Source: Cladosporium sp. IMV 00045
Lineage: Eukaryota; Ascomycota; Dothideomycetes; Cladosporiales; Cladosporiaceae
Assembly (NCBI GenBank): GCA_001931905.2
Contig: MSJI02000275.1
Coordinates: forward strand, 19,562 to 83,561
Reading direction: 5' to 3'
DNA length: 64,000 nt
Under the pieces are notes generated by a model. That model was not told the origin of the DNA, searched no databases, and was given only the letters and a program-made list of their open reading frames with translations. Within the stretch, counting starts at the first letter, position 1; each line of letters begins with the position of its first letter. Shown piece after piece: positions 52,387 to 64,000 of the stretch. The position numbers and the translations under genes were made by a program.

Positions 52387-55300
52387 TCAAATCCCATTGC
52401 CATCAACCTCCATCCCCGCCCAAAGCTTCAACCGGCTCTTGTCAACCTTTTCCAACACAAACTCTCTGAGTTTCTTCTGCACACCACCACTACCAATCGT
52501 CTCCAACCAAGCAAGACAGCCCGTCCTCGTCACGAGAGTATTGGCATCCACCACAGCCGCCCTGAAAACCAGCTCGAGCACTCGTGTCCTCACAAGCTTG
52601 TCCGACGCAGCTGGCGAGCTATAGAGTGCCATCACACGTTCGAAAGCACTGGTGCGGCGGAGTAGATCCATATCACCGGCCGTGCGCAGACCGTCAACCA
52701 ACCAGTCGGCAACCCATTGTACCTCTTTCCAGTATGCATCGTCCTCTTCCGGCTGGCTGAGAATGGTGTTCTCCATCCAGTAGCCGGGGAGGCGGTTGAT
52801 GCGCCATTGGGGACTTCTCATCAGGTAACGGTTGATCTTGGGGTACATGAAATGGGTAGGCTCGATGAGAACGTGGAGTGTGCGAGTGGCGAACGTGCCA
52901 ACAAGGTACGGAAGTGGCGAGCCTTGGGTATCCGCGGAGTGCTGCTCAAACGTCTCGAGGAGCTCACCGAAAAGGATGCGGAGCTGATCTTTGGTCTCGA
53001 GATCCGAGGCTTGCACCTTGCCCACCAAATTGTTCAGTTGAACGCGAGCTTGGTGGCGGATGTCTGTGTGTTCGGAGCAAAGACAAAGCATGAGTGCATC
53101 AATATCTCCGTCTTCAATTGCGATATCGAGATCCTTCTGTTGCCACTTGAAGATCTCTGGGTGGTTGGGAGATTCAACCGGCACGGACGGGAATGGCAGT
53201 GCTTGGGTTGCGTCTCCTTCAGGAAGCGAGTCAGTGGGGCCATGCTGAGTTTCTTCGGTGCTGGTGATGCGGACCTGAGCAAGCAACTGGGACAGATCGG
53301 TACTTTGCTTGCTCTTCTTGCCACCAATCAGTTTCGTGATATTCGCGGTGGTGGATTCCAACAGTGATCCAGCGTCGCTTGTGAGTGCTAATAGTGAAAG
53401 AAGCTGCTGCATCCATGCCATGACAGACGCACGGGAAGGGCCACTCATCTTCTCAGCAGCGAAAGGTGCCTGCTCGCGAATGACTTCAACCAACAGACTT
53501 GGGGTCGTAGAGTCGGCCGTGGATTGGCGCTTCTGTTCATCCAAACTGTCGAGATATTTGACAGGCTGCCGGCTTCCCCTTGAAAGGCAGTCATCGAGGA
53601 ATGTGTAAACATTGTCGCTGTCATCATCGAGGGCAGTGACGCTGGCAACAAGAGCATCGAGTGGAGATGGCTTATCAGCATCGCCGGTGTCGTTAAGCAA
53701 GCCTTGCTCACGAAGTACGTCGCCCAGCATGCTGCGGATCAGAGCATTTCCTGCTTGCTTCGTGTGAAGACGGAGAAGCGTCACGAATGGCGAGAACTTG
53801 AGCCCGCCTTGCGTGTGGAACCAACGCATACCCGTACTGTGTCTTGCAACACTCAGCAGATGCTCTAGCTCGAGCGAACGCATCGCATTGACCTCTCCAT
53901 CTTCAGTAACAGGAGACTCTTCACGGATGAGTGCGGCGGTGAGTGCACCGGAAACATCGAACTGCTCCTCGAGCGCCTGCACGGGAATGACCTCGAAATA
54001 AAGACTGAGCAGCCTAGTGACCGCCTCTCTCTGCAACATGTGTTCTTGATCGTCAGGTGTCTGCCTGAAAGTGTTGATGACGTCCTTCATTTTGGGACAC
54101 TGTTCTGTGAAACGGTCTTGTAATCTGTCCGATGCTTCGTTCCAAAGTCTGGTGTTTGCAGAAGTCGTTGCAGCTTTCTTGAACTGGATTTGAACCTCGG
54201 CGAGCTTCTGGAAAGCAAGAACCATAAGTCGAAGGGCGAAGAAAGTCACAAGTGTATTGCTTTGATTTAAGCAGCGCGTCAGGACCTTCTGCGTCAGGGG
54301 CTTCGGGATGATGCTATCAAGGACGATCGATGTCTGTGGTGGGACATCGGCGAATCCTGAATCCTCGGTGTGTCCCACCCTCGCTGGAGCTGGCAATCGG
54401 ATGACCTCGAACACGAAAGAAGCATATCCGATCCAGGTGTTGGTGAGTTTCGGGTCAAGTTGGAAACCCTTCTCCCGGAAGTAGGCATGTACAAGCTCTG
54501 GTGCGGACTTGAAGCAAGTCAAGACAAGTTCCCGCTCCTTAGCGTCTGACTGAGGGCGCAGAGACAGAATCCACGATAGGAGCGTTGTGTTGCGAACTTG
54601 AAAATGCTCTGCATCTTCGTAAAACTCCAGACTGTCGATTCCGAGATCGATCGTGTCGTTGGCTAAACTCAGGTTGTGCTCAGCCTTGGTTGTCCCTGGA
54701 GGGTACCATCCACTTGCTCTCAAAACGCCATATGATGAATTAGTGGAGATGGCCTTGAGCCAATTGAGGGCCGCGTTAGCTACTGTCTCGCTAGACTCAG
54801 AGCGTGTAGCGAGTTCCGTAACACGTTCCAGATGCTGCTGACTGAGCAGAGCGGCCTTGGCTGATCGCGGCAGCGTCTTGTCCTTGAAGACGTTCTGTTC
54901 GGTGGTCCTCAGAAGTTCCAGCACCAGGTCTGCTGGGTCCTCACGGAGATACTGGAAGAGAGACCCACAAATCGGTCGTTGTTTCAGGATGTCGATCTTG
55001 CCACCTTCAGGCTGGTACTTCAGATGTGTCAAGATGTAACGGACGGTCAATGTTCGCATCGCGGGTTTGCGCTTGGCTTCTTCCTCAGAGACACTGCTAC
55101 CAGTCAGTAAACTCGTTCCTGGGGAAATGTGACCAACTGATCCGAGTTCGTTCGTGAAAGCTGAAGGCAACTTACTCTGTCTTGAAGAGACCCAGGTGCT
55201 TCCTGAGCGCGGACAGATCGAAAGTTTGTTCGCGTCTCTTATAGACCTCTCTTGCAAACACACCACCGTCGAAGCTAGTCAGCTCAGTTAGCAATCTCAA

Positions 55301-55834
55301 GCTAGGTGAGATCAGGAAATCCTTGTGCTTGGGAGCGTCCAAACTGCGTTTCACGAGTCTGAGATGTTGGTGCTGCAGAATGGTTCGGCAAAGAAGAGCA
55401 CCAATTTCGCGAAAGTCTAGCAAAGAAGAGACGGTCTTCAGGATAAGTGCGAAGATGGCACAAAGCGACGAGGCAAGGTAATCGTTATTGTTCTGGTTGG
55501 CGAATGACCAGGCCTGCCATAGCTGAGTGAGGAATGGCCTTTCCGTGTCTTGGGGGTCCTTAGGTTTCTGTGAGTCCAGAAAATCGTGGAAAATACTGAG
55601 ATGACGTCCTCTGTTGTCGTCTTCGCGGTTGTACAGGATGTTTTCTAGGAAAGCCTTGAGCGATGCTATGCCGTGGCGAAGTTCCTGTATGCCGTCTTGT
55701 CGAAAGGCGAGCAAATCCTGAAGCTGTCGCGATGACCAGATCTCTTCCGCAGGTTTCGATGGCTGAGCATGATCAGGTCTCGCCCGCTTTGGAGGTCGAC
55801 TTGTGTCTTCGGACTCATGCTCTCGTTTCGACAT
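52387..55834 (-). CDS. urb1: Ribosome biogenesis protein Urb1 (Npa1)
   Basis: Urb1 is a nucleolar component of early 60S pre-ribosomes. Two exons, 55834-55176 and 55093-52387, with an 82-nt intron (GTAAGT...GTAGCAG) encode 1121 residues. The N-terminal region fits the Npa1 domain: FLENILYNREDDNRGR, LIS-rich helices and TSFDGGVFAREVYKRREQTFD, followed after the intron by a block with RKPAMRTLTVRYILTHL. The rest is a long helical repeat protein with no catalytic motifs, as in the family. The N-terminus has a basic nuclear signal (RPPKRARPDH). Yeast Urb1 is about 1760 residues; fungal versions vary, and nothing indicates truncation here. It is divergent from the WD40 gene. Confidence 0.9.
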
Positions 55835-56766
55835 TTTGCCGAGTACTGGATGCTGTTGTTACCCGTAACTTATTTGTCTCTCTACTGGCAACTTCAGAGA
55901 ATCTTCTGCGCTAGCGACGGCAGCGCGCTATCGAGCAGATAGGGCTTCGCGGCCCGCTACGGGCCGTCTCTACCAAAAACCTTCCACGCCCTGTGTGTGA
56001 AGTATTGCATTTCTCCGGTATTGATGCAAGGCATCTAGATTGAACTTGTCTTGCGAACGATAGGCATTATGAAGTAAAGAAAATCACGCTCCTTGTGTTC
56101 ATGGTCATCATACAGCTAGCTCATCCAGACACGAGACGAAATGGCACAATGTTCCCCCCGCACCTCATGCTTCAACTCGGTCGACTGCATAATAGCTGCA
56201 GTTTTGCAGTTGAGTATCAAAACCAGTGGTGAGAAATGCCATTTTGTTTGCAGAAGGGTGATTCAAGAGACTAATGTTTTAGAGAGGGTTGTTTTCTACG
56301 TGTGGGAAAAGTATGTCTGCAGAGATGGTCACTTTCTTCACTAACGAGTCGAATTTGATACCATTTTCAAGCAACAGAGAACGAAATTCATTTTCACACG
56401 TCTATACCAATATGTTTAGATTGGAAAAGATCAAACTAGAAGGTAACGATGAAGATAAAAGATAGAACCATCCACATATCCCTCAAGCTTCCCACGAACG
56501 CGGGGTGTCAGTCCGAGCTCTGGTGACGTGTGAAAGCAATCGCAGCACCGCAGCAGTGAGCTTGAAGCGCATTATTCACACGACTCGAAGTAACAACACA
56601 TCATTGCCATCGACCCGATCTGATCTCACAGACATGCCGCGCGAGCCAGATTGACCGACCTTGCTCCGAACATCACAACAACCACCCTGATCTTCCCTAC
56701 AGACCCTCACCATTAGAGCTTACCAGAAGGCCGTCCCGCCTCGTAAGAGCAGGCTTCGCCACAACA
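55835..56766. other. Divergent promoter region, urb1 / WD40 gene
   Basis: 932 bases between two starts facing away from each other. No supported gene; both promoters should lie here. The plus-strand leader near 56600-56766 is pyrimidine-rich. Confidence 0.5.
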
Positions 56767-59700
56767 ATGAAGGACAACCTCACCGCGAAAATCCTCCAAC
56801 GAGAGTCCTCCAGCTATGCAGTCAAGAATCAATCATACCGGCAGCTCTACAGCGATCCGTCGCTCATCGCCGACCTCGACATCGTCAACGAGCTAGACGG
56901 TCATTCAGGTTGCGTGAACGCTTTGAGCTGGTCAAAATCCGGCACTCTCCTGGCCTCTGGCTCCGACGACCAGCATCTCAACATCCACAGCTATCAGTCC
57001 CCGAACGAGGGAAAGCAGTTCCAGTTGGCTACGACGGTCGCCACCGGCCACACTCAGAACATCTTCTCAGTCAAGTTCATGCCGCACAGCCGTGACAGGA
57101 CTGTCATCACTGCAGCAGGAGATGGAGAGGTTAGGATATTTGATCTGGAATATGCAGGAGAATCAAGAGCGGCTTCTGCTGCTTCGCACATGGCGTCCGA
57201 GGGCAGGAGGAGAGGGAGGAATACTGTCTTCAACGGCGTCAAGTACATGAGTGACGGGGACACAAACTGCCGCGTGTACAGGAGCCACGGCGATCGAGTG
57301 AAGCGGATAGTCACGGAGTCTTCGCCCTACCTCTTTTTGACGTGCTCGGAGGACGGCGAAGTGAGGCAGTGGGATCTACGCCAGCCTTCGTCTGCATACC
57401 CTCCACCGAGGGGAGGGCGGTCCAGCGCAAGCGGCAACGTACCACCGCCTCTGATTTCGTACAAGCGCTACAACCTCGACCTCAACTCCATCTCTTGCTC
57501 TGCCTCCCAGCCGCACTATATCGCACTCGGCGGAGCCCACTTGCACGCCTTCTTACACGACAGACGCATGGCGGGCCGCGACCGGCTCACCGAAGCTGGC
57601 ACACCGATGTCCTCTCCTGGACGTCTTTCATTCGAAGATGAAGAAAACATGGCTGAGGCTACGAAGTGCGTGAGGAAATTCGCGCCAAACGGCCGTCAGA
57701 AGATGGGAAGATCGGAGAACGGACACATCACAGCGCTCAAAATCAGCGACGCTCGCCCGGACGAGATGATAGTCAGCTGGAGTGGAGATCACATCTACTC
57801 GTTCGATCTCGTGCGTAGCCCTGATGCCGAGGAGGCCCATGCTTGCGAGACTATGGAGAAGGGAAGAAACGGAAGAGTTAAAATTGGCAAAGAGAAGAAG
57901 AGAAAGCGAAAGTCGAACGGGAGTGAAGCGTCAACGATGCAGGCTGATGCTGCGAGGATCAGTTCACGACAGCGCACAGAGAGTCCTGAAAGTGGAGGGG
58001 AGGATGCTGCTCTGCGAATCCGGTATCAGAATGGTCAACAGGAGGATATCCCTTTGCCGGGTCGCGAGCAGGCGCGAAGAGCTGTTGCACCACTCACTGC
58101 CAAACAAAGAGATGCGCAGAGAGTCGCCAAGGCTACCGTCAAGATCCGCTCATCACTCTTTAGCGCAGAGGACGAGAGCCATGATCCAGTCGAAGCGTTC
58201 ACGTCTGCCTTGGGGATGTCGGCCAGCATTCTGTCGGACATGGACCAGGCCATGCGGGCTTGGGGATATCCCATGGACCCTCTGCCAGGCGACGTTGTTT
58301 TCCAACAAACCCTTCGCAGAAACCGTGAGAGCACGAGGAGGTTCGTGCAAGCGGCTGGCACTCTCGCTCGCGCACTTGGTGGCAAACTCCAAACGCCATC
58401 TAGCGCGGCGAGCCCGCTCGTGGCTCAATTCCTAACAATAGAAAACCGCAGCAATGACTTGCCGCTGACTCACGCCCTTCAAGGCGAGCATTTCGGGTAC
58501 GATTTCCTCAAAGCGATTCTGCTCTGGTTGGAGTCTGGTGTCGGAAGACTCCTTGAAGGCTTCACCCGGCCTGAGGATATGTCACCTTCCTCCAAAGCGG
58601 CTGAGAGATTACCAATTCCCGAGTCGGAGGCTACGCCAGAAGCCATCGATGACATCCTCATTCCGTATCTCCTGGGTCTTGCGCGCAACAGGCCGATAAC
58701 GAACGTGCAAGCGAATCGATTCGAGGTCGACGAGAGGACGCAGTTATTTTCGAACGAACAGGCCGCTGTGCTCTCGTTCGCGGCCGCGGTCAAAATTCCC
58801 TTCGCTGACTTGTCCTCGGCCGTGGTTCGTGAGGAGGCTACTGAGCAAGTTCAGGCGCAAGACAGACAGACTGCGTTCAGGTACTGGGGTCGGAAGGTCG
58901 CTCGCGGCGTGCTGCTCAATGCCGCTGAGGGTGTCAATTACGTTTTCGTCGATAGGGCGTTCGGCGGTCTCGGTCGTGTGGTTAGGGAGACTGCTGAGGA
59001 GGAGGCGGGCTTGGAGCCCGTCAGTGATGGCGAAGATGAGCCGATTAGGGATGTGGAAGTCGTCAGGAAAAGGGAGGAGGGCCGGGAAGGTTCCAACCCA
59101 GCCTCGGCGCAATCAGGAGTTGACCTACCTATCGCTGGAGGCGCCCAAGCGGCTGTCCAGTCTACTGACGAAGAAACTATGGAGGATGCCGTCGCCGCTG
59201 ATGTTATAGCTGAGATGATGCAGGAGAGTGAGATGGAGAGAAGCTCGCAGCCACTTTCCGCCGAAGTCGAGGATGACTCCGAAGATGAGGCCGATGAAGA
59301 CGACGACATGTTTCTTGAAGTTACAGACTCAGAAGAAGGCTTTGATGACGACGACGACGATGACGATGACGAATCATCCGACCCTGACGAGGAAGACGGT
59401 GTGCCAAACACCGGACTTCCTCGATTCATGTACCGTTCAGCCTTCGAGCGCCGTCGCATGCGTGAGAAGGTCGCCACCAAAATCCCCTGCAGCAGCCACA
59501 CGCGCGTGTACAAAGGCCACTGCAACGTCAAAACGGTCAAAGATGTCAACTACTTTGGCCTTGACGACGAATACGTCGTATCGGGCTCTGATGACGGTAA
59601 CCTCTTCATCTGGGACCGCAAGACGAGCCAGCTCATCAATATTCTGGAAGGTGACGGCGAAGTCGTCAATGTTGTACAAGGTCACCCATTCGAGACTATG

Positions 59701-60536
59701 ATGGCAGTATCAGGCATCGACCACACGATCAAGATCTTCTCCCCCGATTCTCGCGCGCGCGAAGCCGCACGGCTAGGTCGAGGAATCGAAGCTCACGACG
59801 CGAGCGAATTCTCCTCCCTCGCCTGGCCACCACGCATGGGCCGACGCAGGAACACGCGACGAAGTTCCTCCCACACCGAAGCCAACGGCGCGACATCCGA
59901 GCCAGCCTTCGGCCAACGCGATCAAGACGACGACGAAAACGACGAGGACGAAGAATACGTCGCCCCAGCGGGCCTGGCGAGCCGCAAGCGCATGCACGAC
60001 AGCTACCAGATCACGCAGCAGAACGACGTGGAACGGCAGGGCGGGAACCAGGACGCTTTCATCAGTGTAAGTGGCATGCATTTCTCTCCATTGTCGCGTA
60101 ACACTCCCCCCTCTTTCGCGCTTTGATGACTTTGCGTGCATGCAAACAGGGTGGTGTGAAAAGCGAGTCCCTGACGACTGATTCTTGCAGCTCCCTCACC
60201 GACACTTGCTCCAGCTTTTGTTCGGGAGGCTGGGGAATGTGGGCGTTTTGCCTGCGGACGATTAGAGCGCTTCCTTCCTTGTGCCTTCCTGACCTACGCC
60301 GGCGAGCGCAACACTGCTCTCGATTGTCGTTTTGTCTGTCCGCGTTCTGTGCCATTTGCTAACCTGCGTTCGACATATAGCGTTCCATGCTCGCAGAGCT
60401 CGCCGCTCGACTGCAGGCTTCCCGCGCCGCTGGTGCGACGGGTATTGGCGGATTGGGAATGGATCCTGAGGGCGACGGGGACCTTGAGGAGGGACCCGTG
60501 AGGCTTGTGCTCGGGGAAGATTGCAGTGTCATGTAG
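56767..60536 (+). CDS. WD40 protein related to Iqw1/DCAF6
   Basis: Two exons, 56767-60066 and 60381-60536, with a 314-nt intron encode 1151 residues. The N-terminal WD40 propeller (about 40-270) follows the pattern of DCAF6/NRIP and fission-yeast Iqw1: DGHSGCVNALSWS, GHTQNIFSVKF, CSEDGEVRQWDLR. The WDxR motif at 202-205 (WDLR) is the one used by DCAF proteins to dock on DDB1 of Cul4 ubiquitin ligases. The C-terminal WD repeats (about 905-980) contain YKGHCNVKTVKDVNYFG and GSDDGNLFIWD. Acidic linkers include a run of nine Asp. The second exon (RSMLAELAARLQASR, ending DCSVM) has natural composition. Cul4 adaptor function is inferred from the family. Confidence 0.88.
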
Positions 60537-60851
60537 TTCCAGTGGTTCCGACGAGAGGTTTGATCGATGGGCCAGACGCGGATCGGTTGAAATGTGAGTG
60601 TTTGGGCGGTACATTGATGTTTCGAGGCACCAGGAAGCCAAGTAATGAATCAAAAATTCACGACTCTTCATACTGGGATGCAAGAGAGCAGTGGTGGTTA
60701 TAGTAAAACAAACCCCTTTTCCGAAACACATAACAGGTATATCTCCCAAATTCTTTCAAAAGTAGACGCCAACGCTCCGTCCTCAGAGAACGAACTGAAG
60801 AAATGTATCCTCTGTAACATCAAACAACATCTCATTCTCCCATGCTCGAAA
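60537..60851. other. Convergent intergenic region, WD40 gene / dpm2
   Basis: 315 bases between two stops facing each other; only 3' untranslated sequence is expected. Confidence 0.5.
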
Positions 60852-61313
60852 TCACCTTGCCTTCTGCTGCTCCTTCTGCGCCTTGGCCGCTTTGGCGGCT
60901 TTCTTGCGATTGCTCCGCACCATGACGACGCTGAGGAAGGAGCCGACGACGGCGCCGCCGAGCAGGAGGAGAATGACGGGAATACGAATGGCCCAGACTC
61001 GGGGCGGGAAGAGGGTTTGGATTGGGTGCGAGTCGTCGACGAAGGGCTGTTGGTTGGTTGTGGTTAGTGGGGTTGCGGTCATTTGGTGTTAGGGGTTGTG
61101 AAAGGGAAGGAGAGGGAGGAGAGAGTGAGGGTTCGACTTGACTTGACTTACCATGAGAAGTGTCCATACGGTGTAGTAGGCGAAGACGGTGCTGGCTAGG
61201 ATGAGCATTGCGAGGCCTACGACGCGGTCGAGCTGGAGGGGGAGAGGGGTTAGTGTTTATTCTCATGTATTTGCATGTGTTGGGTGATGCCATACCGTTC
61301 TGTTTACACCCAT
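60852..61313 (-). CDS. dpm2: Dolichol-phosphate-mannose synthase subunit Dpm2
   Basis: Dpm2 anchors and stabilises Dpm1 in the ER membrane; Dol-P-Man feeds N-glycans, O-mannosylation and GPI anchors. Three exons, 61313-61296 (6 codons), 61232-61152 and 61046-60852, with introns of 63 and 105 nt encode 97 residues starting MGVNRTLDRVVGL. Two transmembrane helices are clear (LAMLILASTVFAYYTVWTL and VWAIRIPVILLLLGGAVVG). The FVDDSHPIQTLFPPR loop between them fits fungal Dpm2, as does the Lys/Ala-rich cytosolic tail. Size matches the family (80-100 residues). Unspliced, the last exon would begin in a misleading frame. It shares a 372-base promoter region with sar1. Confidence 0.9.
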
Positions 61314-61685
61314 TGTTGAAGACGGTCCGTTGGAGACTCTTTCGACGTTATTTGGCTTGATTGATTAGGTGGTTCAATAATTAGCTGGTCGTCGTTAACT
61401 TCACCAATCGATCTCAAGCTCAGGGACCAGCTGGCACTCCTCCCTGGAGCAATAGAGTGAGGTCGAGAGCTTGGCGCTAGTGGCAATCCAGGCGGGCTTG
61501 TTGGCTGCCTCGTTGGCTTGTGACATCGCCGCTGCACTCTCGCTCTCTCATAAGCCATTTCCATCCACCACTATCTTCCGCCCGTCGCATCACCTTTGAG
61601 GAAATACACCCCACCTACGCCGCCTCTTCGATCCTGCATACAACCGATTCCTCCTTTCTCCCCACCAAATAACAACAAGAACAAG
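61314..61685. promoter_or_regulatory. Divergent promoter region, dpm2 / sar1
   Basis: 372 bases separate the two start codons, so they probably share a bidirectional promoter. No specific element is evident. Confidence 0.45.
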
Positions 61686-62503
61686 ATGTGGATTCTCGAT
61701 TGGTGTACGTTGAATCTCCACCCTGCGCTGGCGCATACCTAGGGACAAGTCGGGCAACCAAACACAACGAAGAAGAGAAGCTGATGGGAACCACGCTGTT
61801 GTATAGTCTGGGACATGCTCGCCCAGCTCGGGCTCGCGAACAAGCATGCTAAGCTGCTCTTCCTCGGTCTCGACAACGCCGGCAAGACCACCGTACGGCT
61901 CTCCCAGTCTTGCTTATCAACCCGGAAACAGACAATGATAAACTAACCCACGAATGCGCCTGCAGCTCCTCCACATGCTCAAGAACGACCGCGTCGCAAT
62001 CCTGCAACCGACCCTGCACCCGACCTCCGAGGAACTGTCCATCGGCAGCTGCCGCTTTACCACCTTCGACCTGGGCGGTCACCAGCAGGCCCGCCGCCTG
62101 TGGAAGGACTACTTCCCTGAGGTCAGCGGCATCGTCTTCCTTGTCGACGCCAAGGACCCCGAGCGCTTCGCTGAGAGCAAGGCCGAGCTCGACGCTCTGC
62201 TCAGCATGGAGGACTTGAGCAAGACTCCCTTCCTCGTCTTGGGCAACAAGATCGACCACCCCAACGCCGTGAGCGAGGACCAGCTGAGGCATGAGCTTGG
62301 TCTTTATCAGACTAGTAGGTCTCCCTGGACACATGAGTGAGGGTTCTGGGATTGCGAGATTGGTATGCTGACTAGTATGCTCTACAGCTGGCAAGGGCAA
62401 GGTTCCTCTCGAGGGCATCCGTCCTGTCGAGATCTTCATGTGCTCCGTCGTCATGCGCCAGGGCTACGGCGAGGGTATCCGCTGGCTCTCACAGTACGTG
62501 TAA
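61686..62503 (+). CDS. sar1: Small GTPase Sar1
   Basis: Sar1 starts COPII vesicle budding at the ER. Four exons, 61686-61704, 61807-61892, 61966-62314 and 62388-62503, with introns of 102, 73 and 73 nt encode 189 residues, the family length. The N-terminus MWILDWFWD is the amphipathic helix that inserts in the ER membrane. G1 is GLDNAGKTT (27-35), G2/switch [16 protein letters not shown]3 [10 protein letters not shown]4 NKID, and the C-terminus [15 protein letters not shown] is that of Sar1. The first exon of 19 nt was placed with donor GTACGT, which alone gives WFWD in frame. Very well supported. Confidence 0.97.
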
Positions 62504-63257
62504 GCGACACGATACTTGAAAGACAATACGCATGACAAGGCCGAAGCTGCTACTGCTACCGCCCGCTTCTGAAGCCACTATGAAAGAATGATCAGCAGCC
62601 ACACCATGAAAGGCACAGCCGCCATGAGGCGACGGGATAGACTCCGTATTACAACAACAACAGGAAAGACACAAGGGACACACGAGGAACATACCAGATG
62701 GTTTCTGTGGTGGTACCCTTCAACAACAACAATTCATCTCCCCCCGAAAAAACTTACTTTACGCAGCGTGCTACGACTTGAGACGGATATCGACAAAGAT
62801 GGTCGGTGGTTGAGAGGACGGTAGTGAAGTTACTTTAGATATTTCTTGCATTCACGTGTTTCTCTGTCGTTTTGCATAAGAAGTACTATCATCCCCTTCC
62901 AATTCATTGCTTGTCCATCAAATGATGTTGGTTTCGAGCTTGTTGTCAGATGTTGGTGTCCGCTCTTTGGTAGCAGAGAGTTGCCAGGAAAGGGGGGACA
63001 GTTCCTGCAGGTTGAAGTGTATTCCATTGTGGTTGATGATACGTGTATGATGATTTCATCAAATATACTGTGATTATAAGAGTCTATGTAGTGTGCGCCC
63101 GTCGATCTTAAATCGGTCTTCTGTGTTGTCCTGATTGTCAAGGGCGTTGGACACATCCATCCACGTAGCGACAAATCGCCGAGCTTCGCCGCCACAACCA
63201 CGACCTCCTGCCAACGAAGGCTTGATCAAGGACCCGCCTCATATATAGACCATCACA
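62504..63257. other. Intergenic, sar1 / PIG-S gene
   Basis: 754 bases with no supported gene, containing the sar1 3' end and the promoter of the next gene. ATATATAG at 63241-63248 is only 10 bases from the next ATG, too close for a usual TATA box. Confidence 0.5.
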
Positions 63258-64000
63258 ATGGCTGAGCCATTGCAGGATGCACCGGTCGTTCCGGATGCGT
63301 CAGTAATAGCAGCTTCCGAACGAAATCATCACAGCCACCTCCAGATAGCCCAAAGACCCTCTGGACACGCCGCATCATCATCTTCGCCTTTTGGGCCGTG
63401 GTAGCGACTCTCGGCCTTCCTCACTGGATATGGACGACTTCGATATATCGTTCTGAACTGCCAGTGGAGCAGATGACCAAGTGGTCAGAAGGACAGGTAA
63501 GTCCATAAGGGCTCATCGTAAATCGCTGCACGCTTGCTGAACTGCATTCTTAGGCATGTCAACTCCAATACCCAATTCACATCGCGTTGGATTCTCCTTC
63601 GATACCGCTTGAGCATATTGAGACGATCTCTCTAATGCTTCAATCTGGACTGAACTCAGATGATGGCACTTCTTTGTACGATTTCAAGGTGTCCCACACG
63701 CATGGTCCTCAAAACGCCACGGATGAGCATGCTCTTACTATAGCCATGGTTGAGCATGCGAAACAGAGCAGGGAGAAGCCCACTCTTGCGTTGCACTCTA
63801 TGACTACGACATTGAAAGTTACTCACGCCCCTATTGAATCGTCGGACACCGCGAGTGTCGCTGCTATCTTGCTCCAAGAAGTAAAGACCATCTTCCGGGA
63901 CGAACAAGCCTCCGTTGCATACCTGCTGCGCGATAGCTCATTTGCTGCCGCAAGCAAAGGCTTCCAATTGCAGCCAGAAACCACTCAAGTCATTGAGAAG
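63258..64000 (+). CDS. gpi17: GPI transamidase subunit PIG-S/Gpi17 (partial)
   Basis: The GPI transamidase attaches GPI anchors to proteins in the ER lumen. Exons: 63258-63302, 63335-63496 and 63554 to beyond the window. The frame is open to base 64000 (149 codons of the third exon). The N-terminal transmembrane helix (IIIFAFWAVVATLGLPHWIW) and the following TSIYRSELPVE fit PIG-S, as does QLQYPIHIALDSPSIP. The first intron would be only 32 nt (GTAATA...CACAG), short for a fungus; the alternative donor CCG|GTCGTT gives 50 nt but a weak site. Without an intron the frame closes early. The second intron is 57 nt with GTAAGT. C-terminus missing because of the window edge. Confidence 0.85.

Noticed and set aside
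60852..61082. 76-residue frame starting in the second Dpm2 intron
   Set aside because: Its first residues are intron sequence; the spliced model gives the full two-helix Dpm2.
1..64000. CRISPR arrays, rRNA or tRNA genes, intact transposons
   Set aside because: No regularly spaced repeats, no recognisable tRNA B-box with stems, no reverse transcriptase or transposase motifs were found by eye.

Overview
The window is nuclear DNA of a filamentous ascomycete. The gene content (Rad2, Esa1, Elongator Elp4, Urb1, Sar1, Mtr3, Clp1, mitoferrin), many introns of about 50-105 nt with GTRNGY donors and YAG acceptors, close packing on both strands, and fungus-only families (rhodopsin-like seven-helix membrane protein, fungal Myb-like factor, secretory lipase) fit a Pezizomycotina genome, most likely Dothideomycetes. 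I could not name a species. About 25 protein genes are supported, plus three interrupted, probably decayed reading frames. No rRNA, tRNA, CRISPR array or intact transposon was recognised.

Layout. 1-5738 holds no convincing gene, only low-complexity and CA/pyrimidine-rich DNA. 5739-13707 carries an SMP-30/gluconolactonase-like enzyme, a twin-CX9C protein, an NTF2/SnoaL-like protein and the intronless DNA-repair nuclease Rad2. 13708-17180 is a degenerate island with diverged repeats and two minus-strand frames, each broken by one in-frame TGA. 17181-20398 has an F-box-like hypothetical gene and succinate-semialdehyde dehydrogenase. 20399-24911 is another gene-poor stretch with a third broken frame and a perfect 14-bp hairpin. 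24912-37601 is a dense block: rhodopsin-like membrane protein, Mtr3, Elp4, a possible small membrane protein, a secreted lipase, a Myb-like factor, Clp1 and an aquaglyceroporin with a very long N-terminus. After 2.4 kb without a gene come an MFS transporter, an F-box protein, mitoferrin, mitochondrial Asn-tRNA synthetase, Esa1, the PP2A catalytic subunit, Urb1 and an Iqw1/DCAF6-like WD40 protein. The window ends with three ER-membrane genes in a row: Dpm2, Sar1 and PIG-S/Gpi17, the last cut by the window edge.

Most of these genes are unrelated housekeeping functions placed side by side, as is usual in fungi. Two local groupings may mean something: divergent Dpm2 and Sar1 followed by PIG-S (dolichol-phosphate-mannose supply, ER export, GPI attachment), and mitochondrial genes at 43.8-47.4 kb (iron import and Asn-tRNA charging). 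Exon boundaries were worked out by hand from splice signals, reading-frame phase and family expectations. Every multi-exon model listed as complete sums to a whole number of codons.
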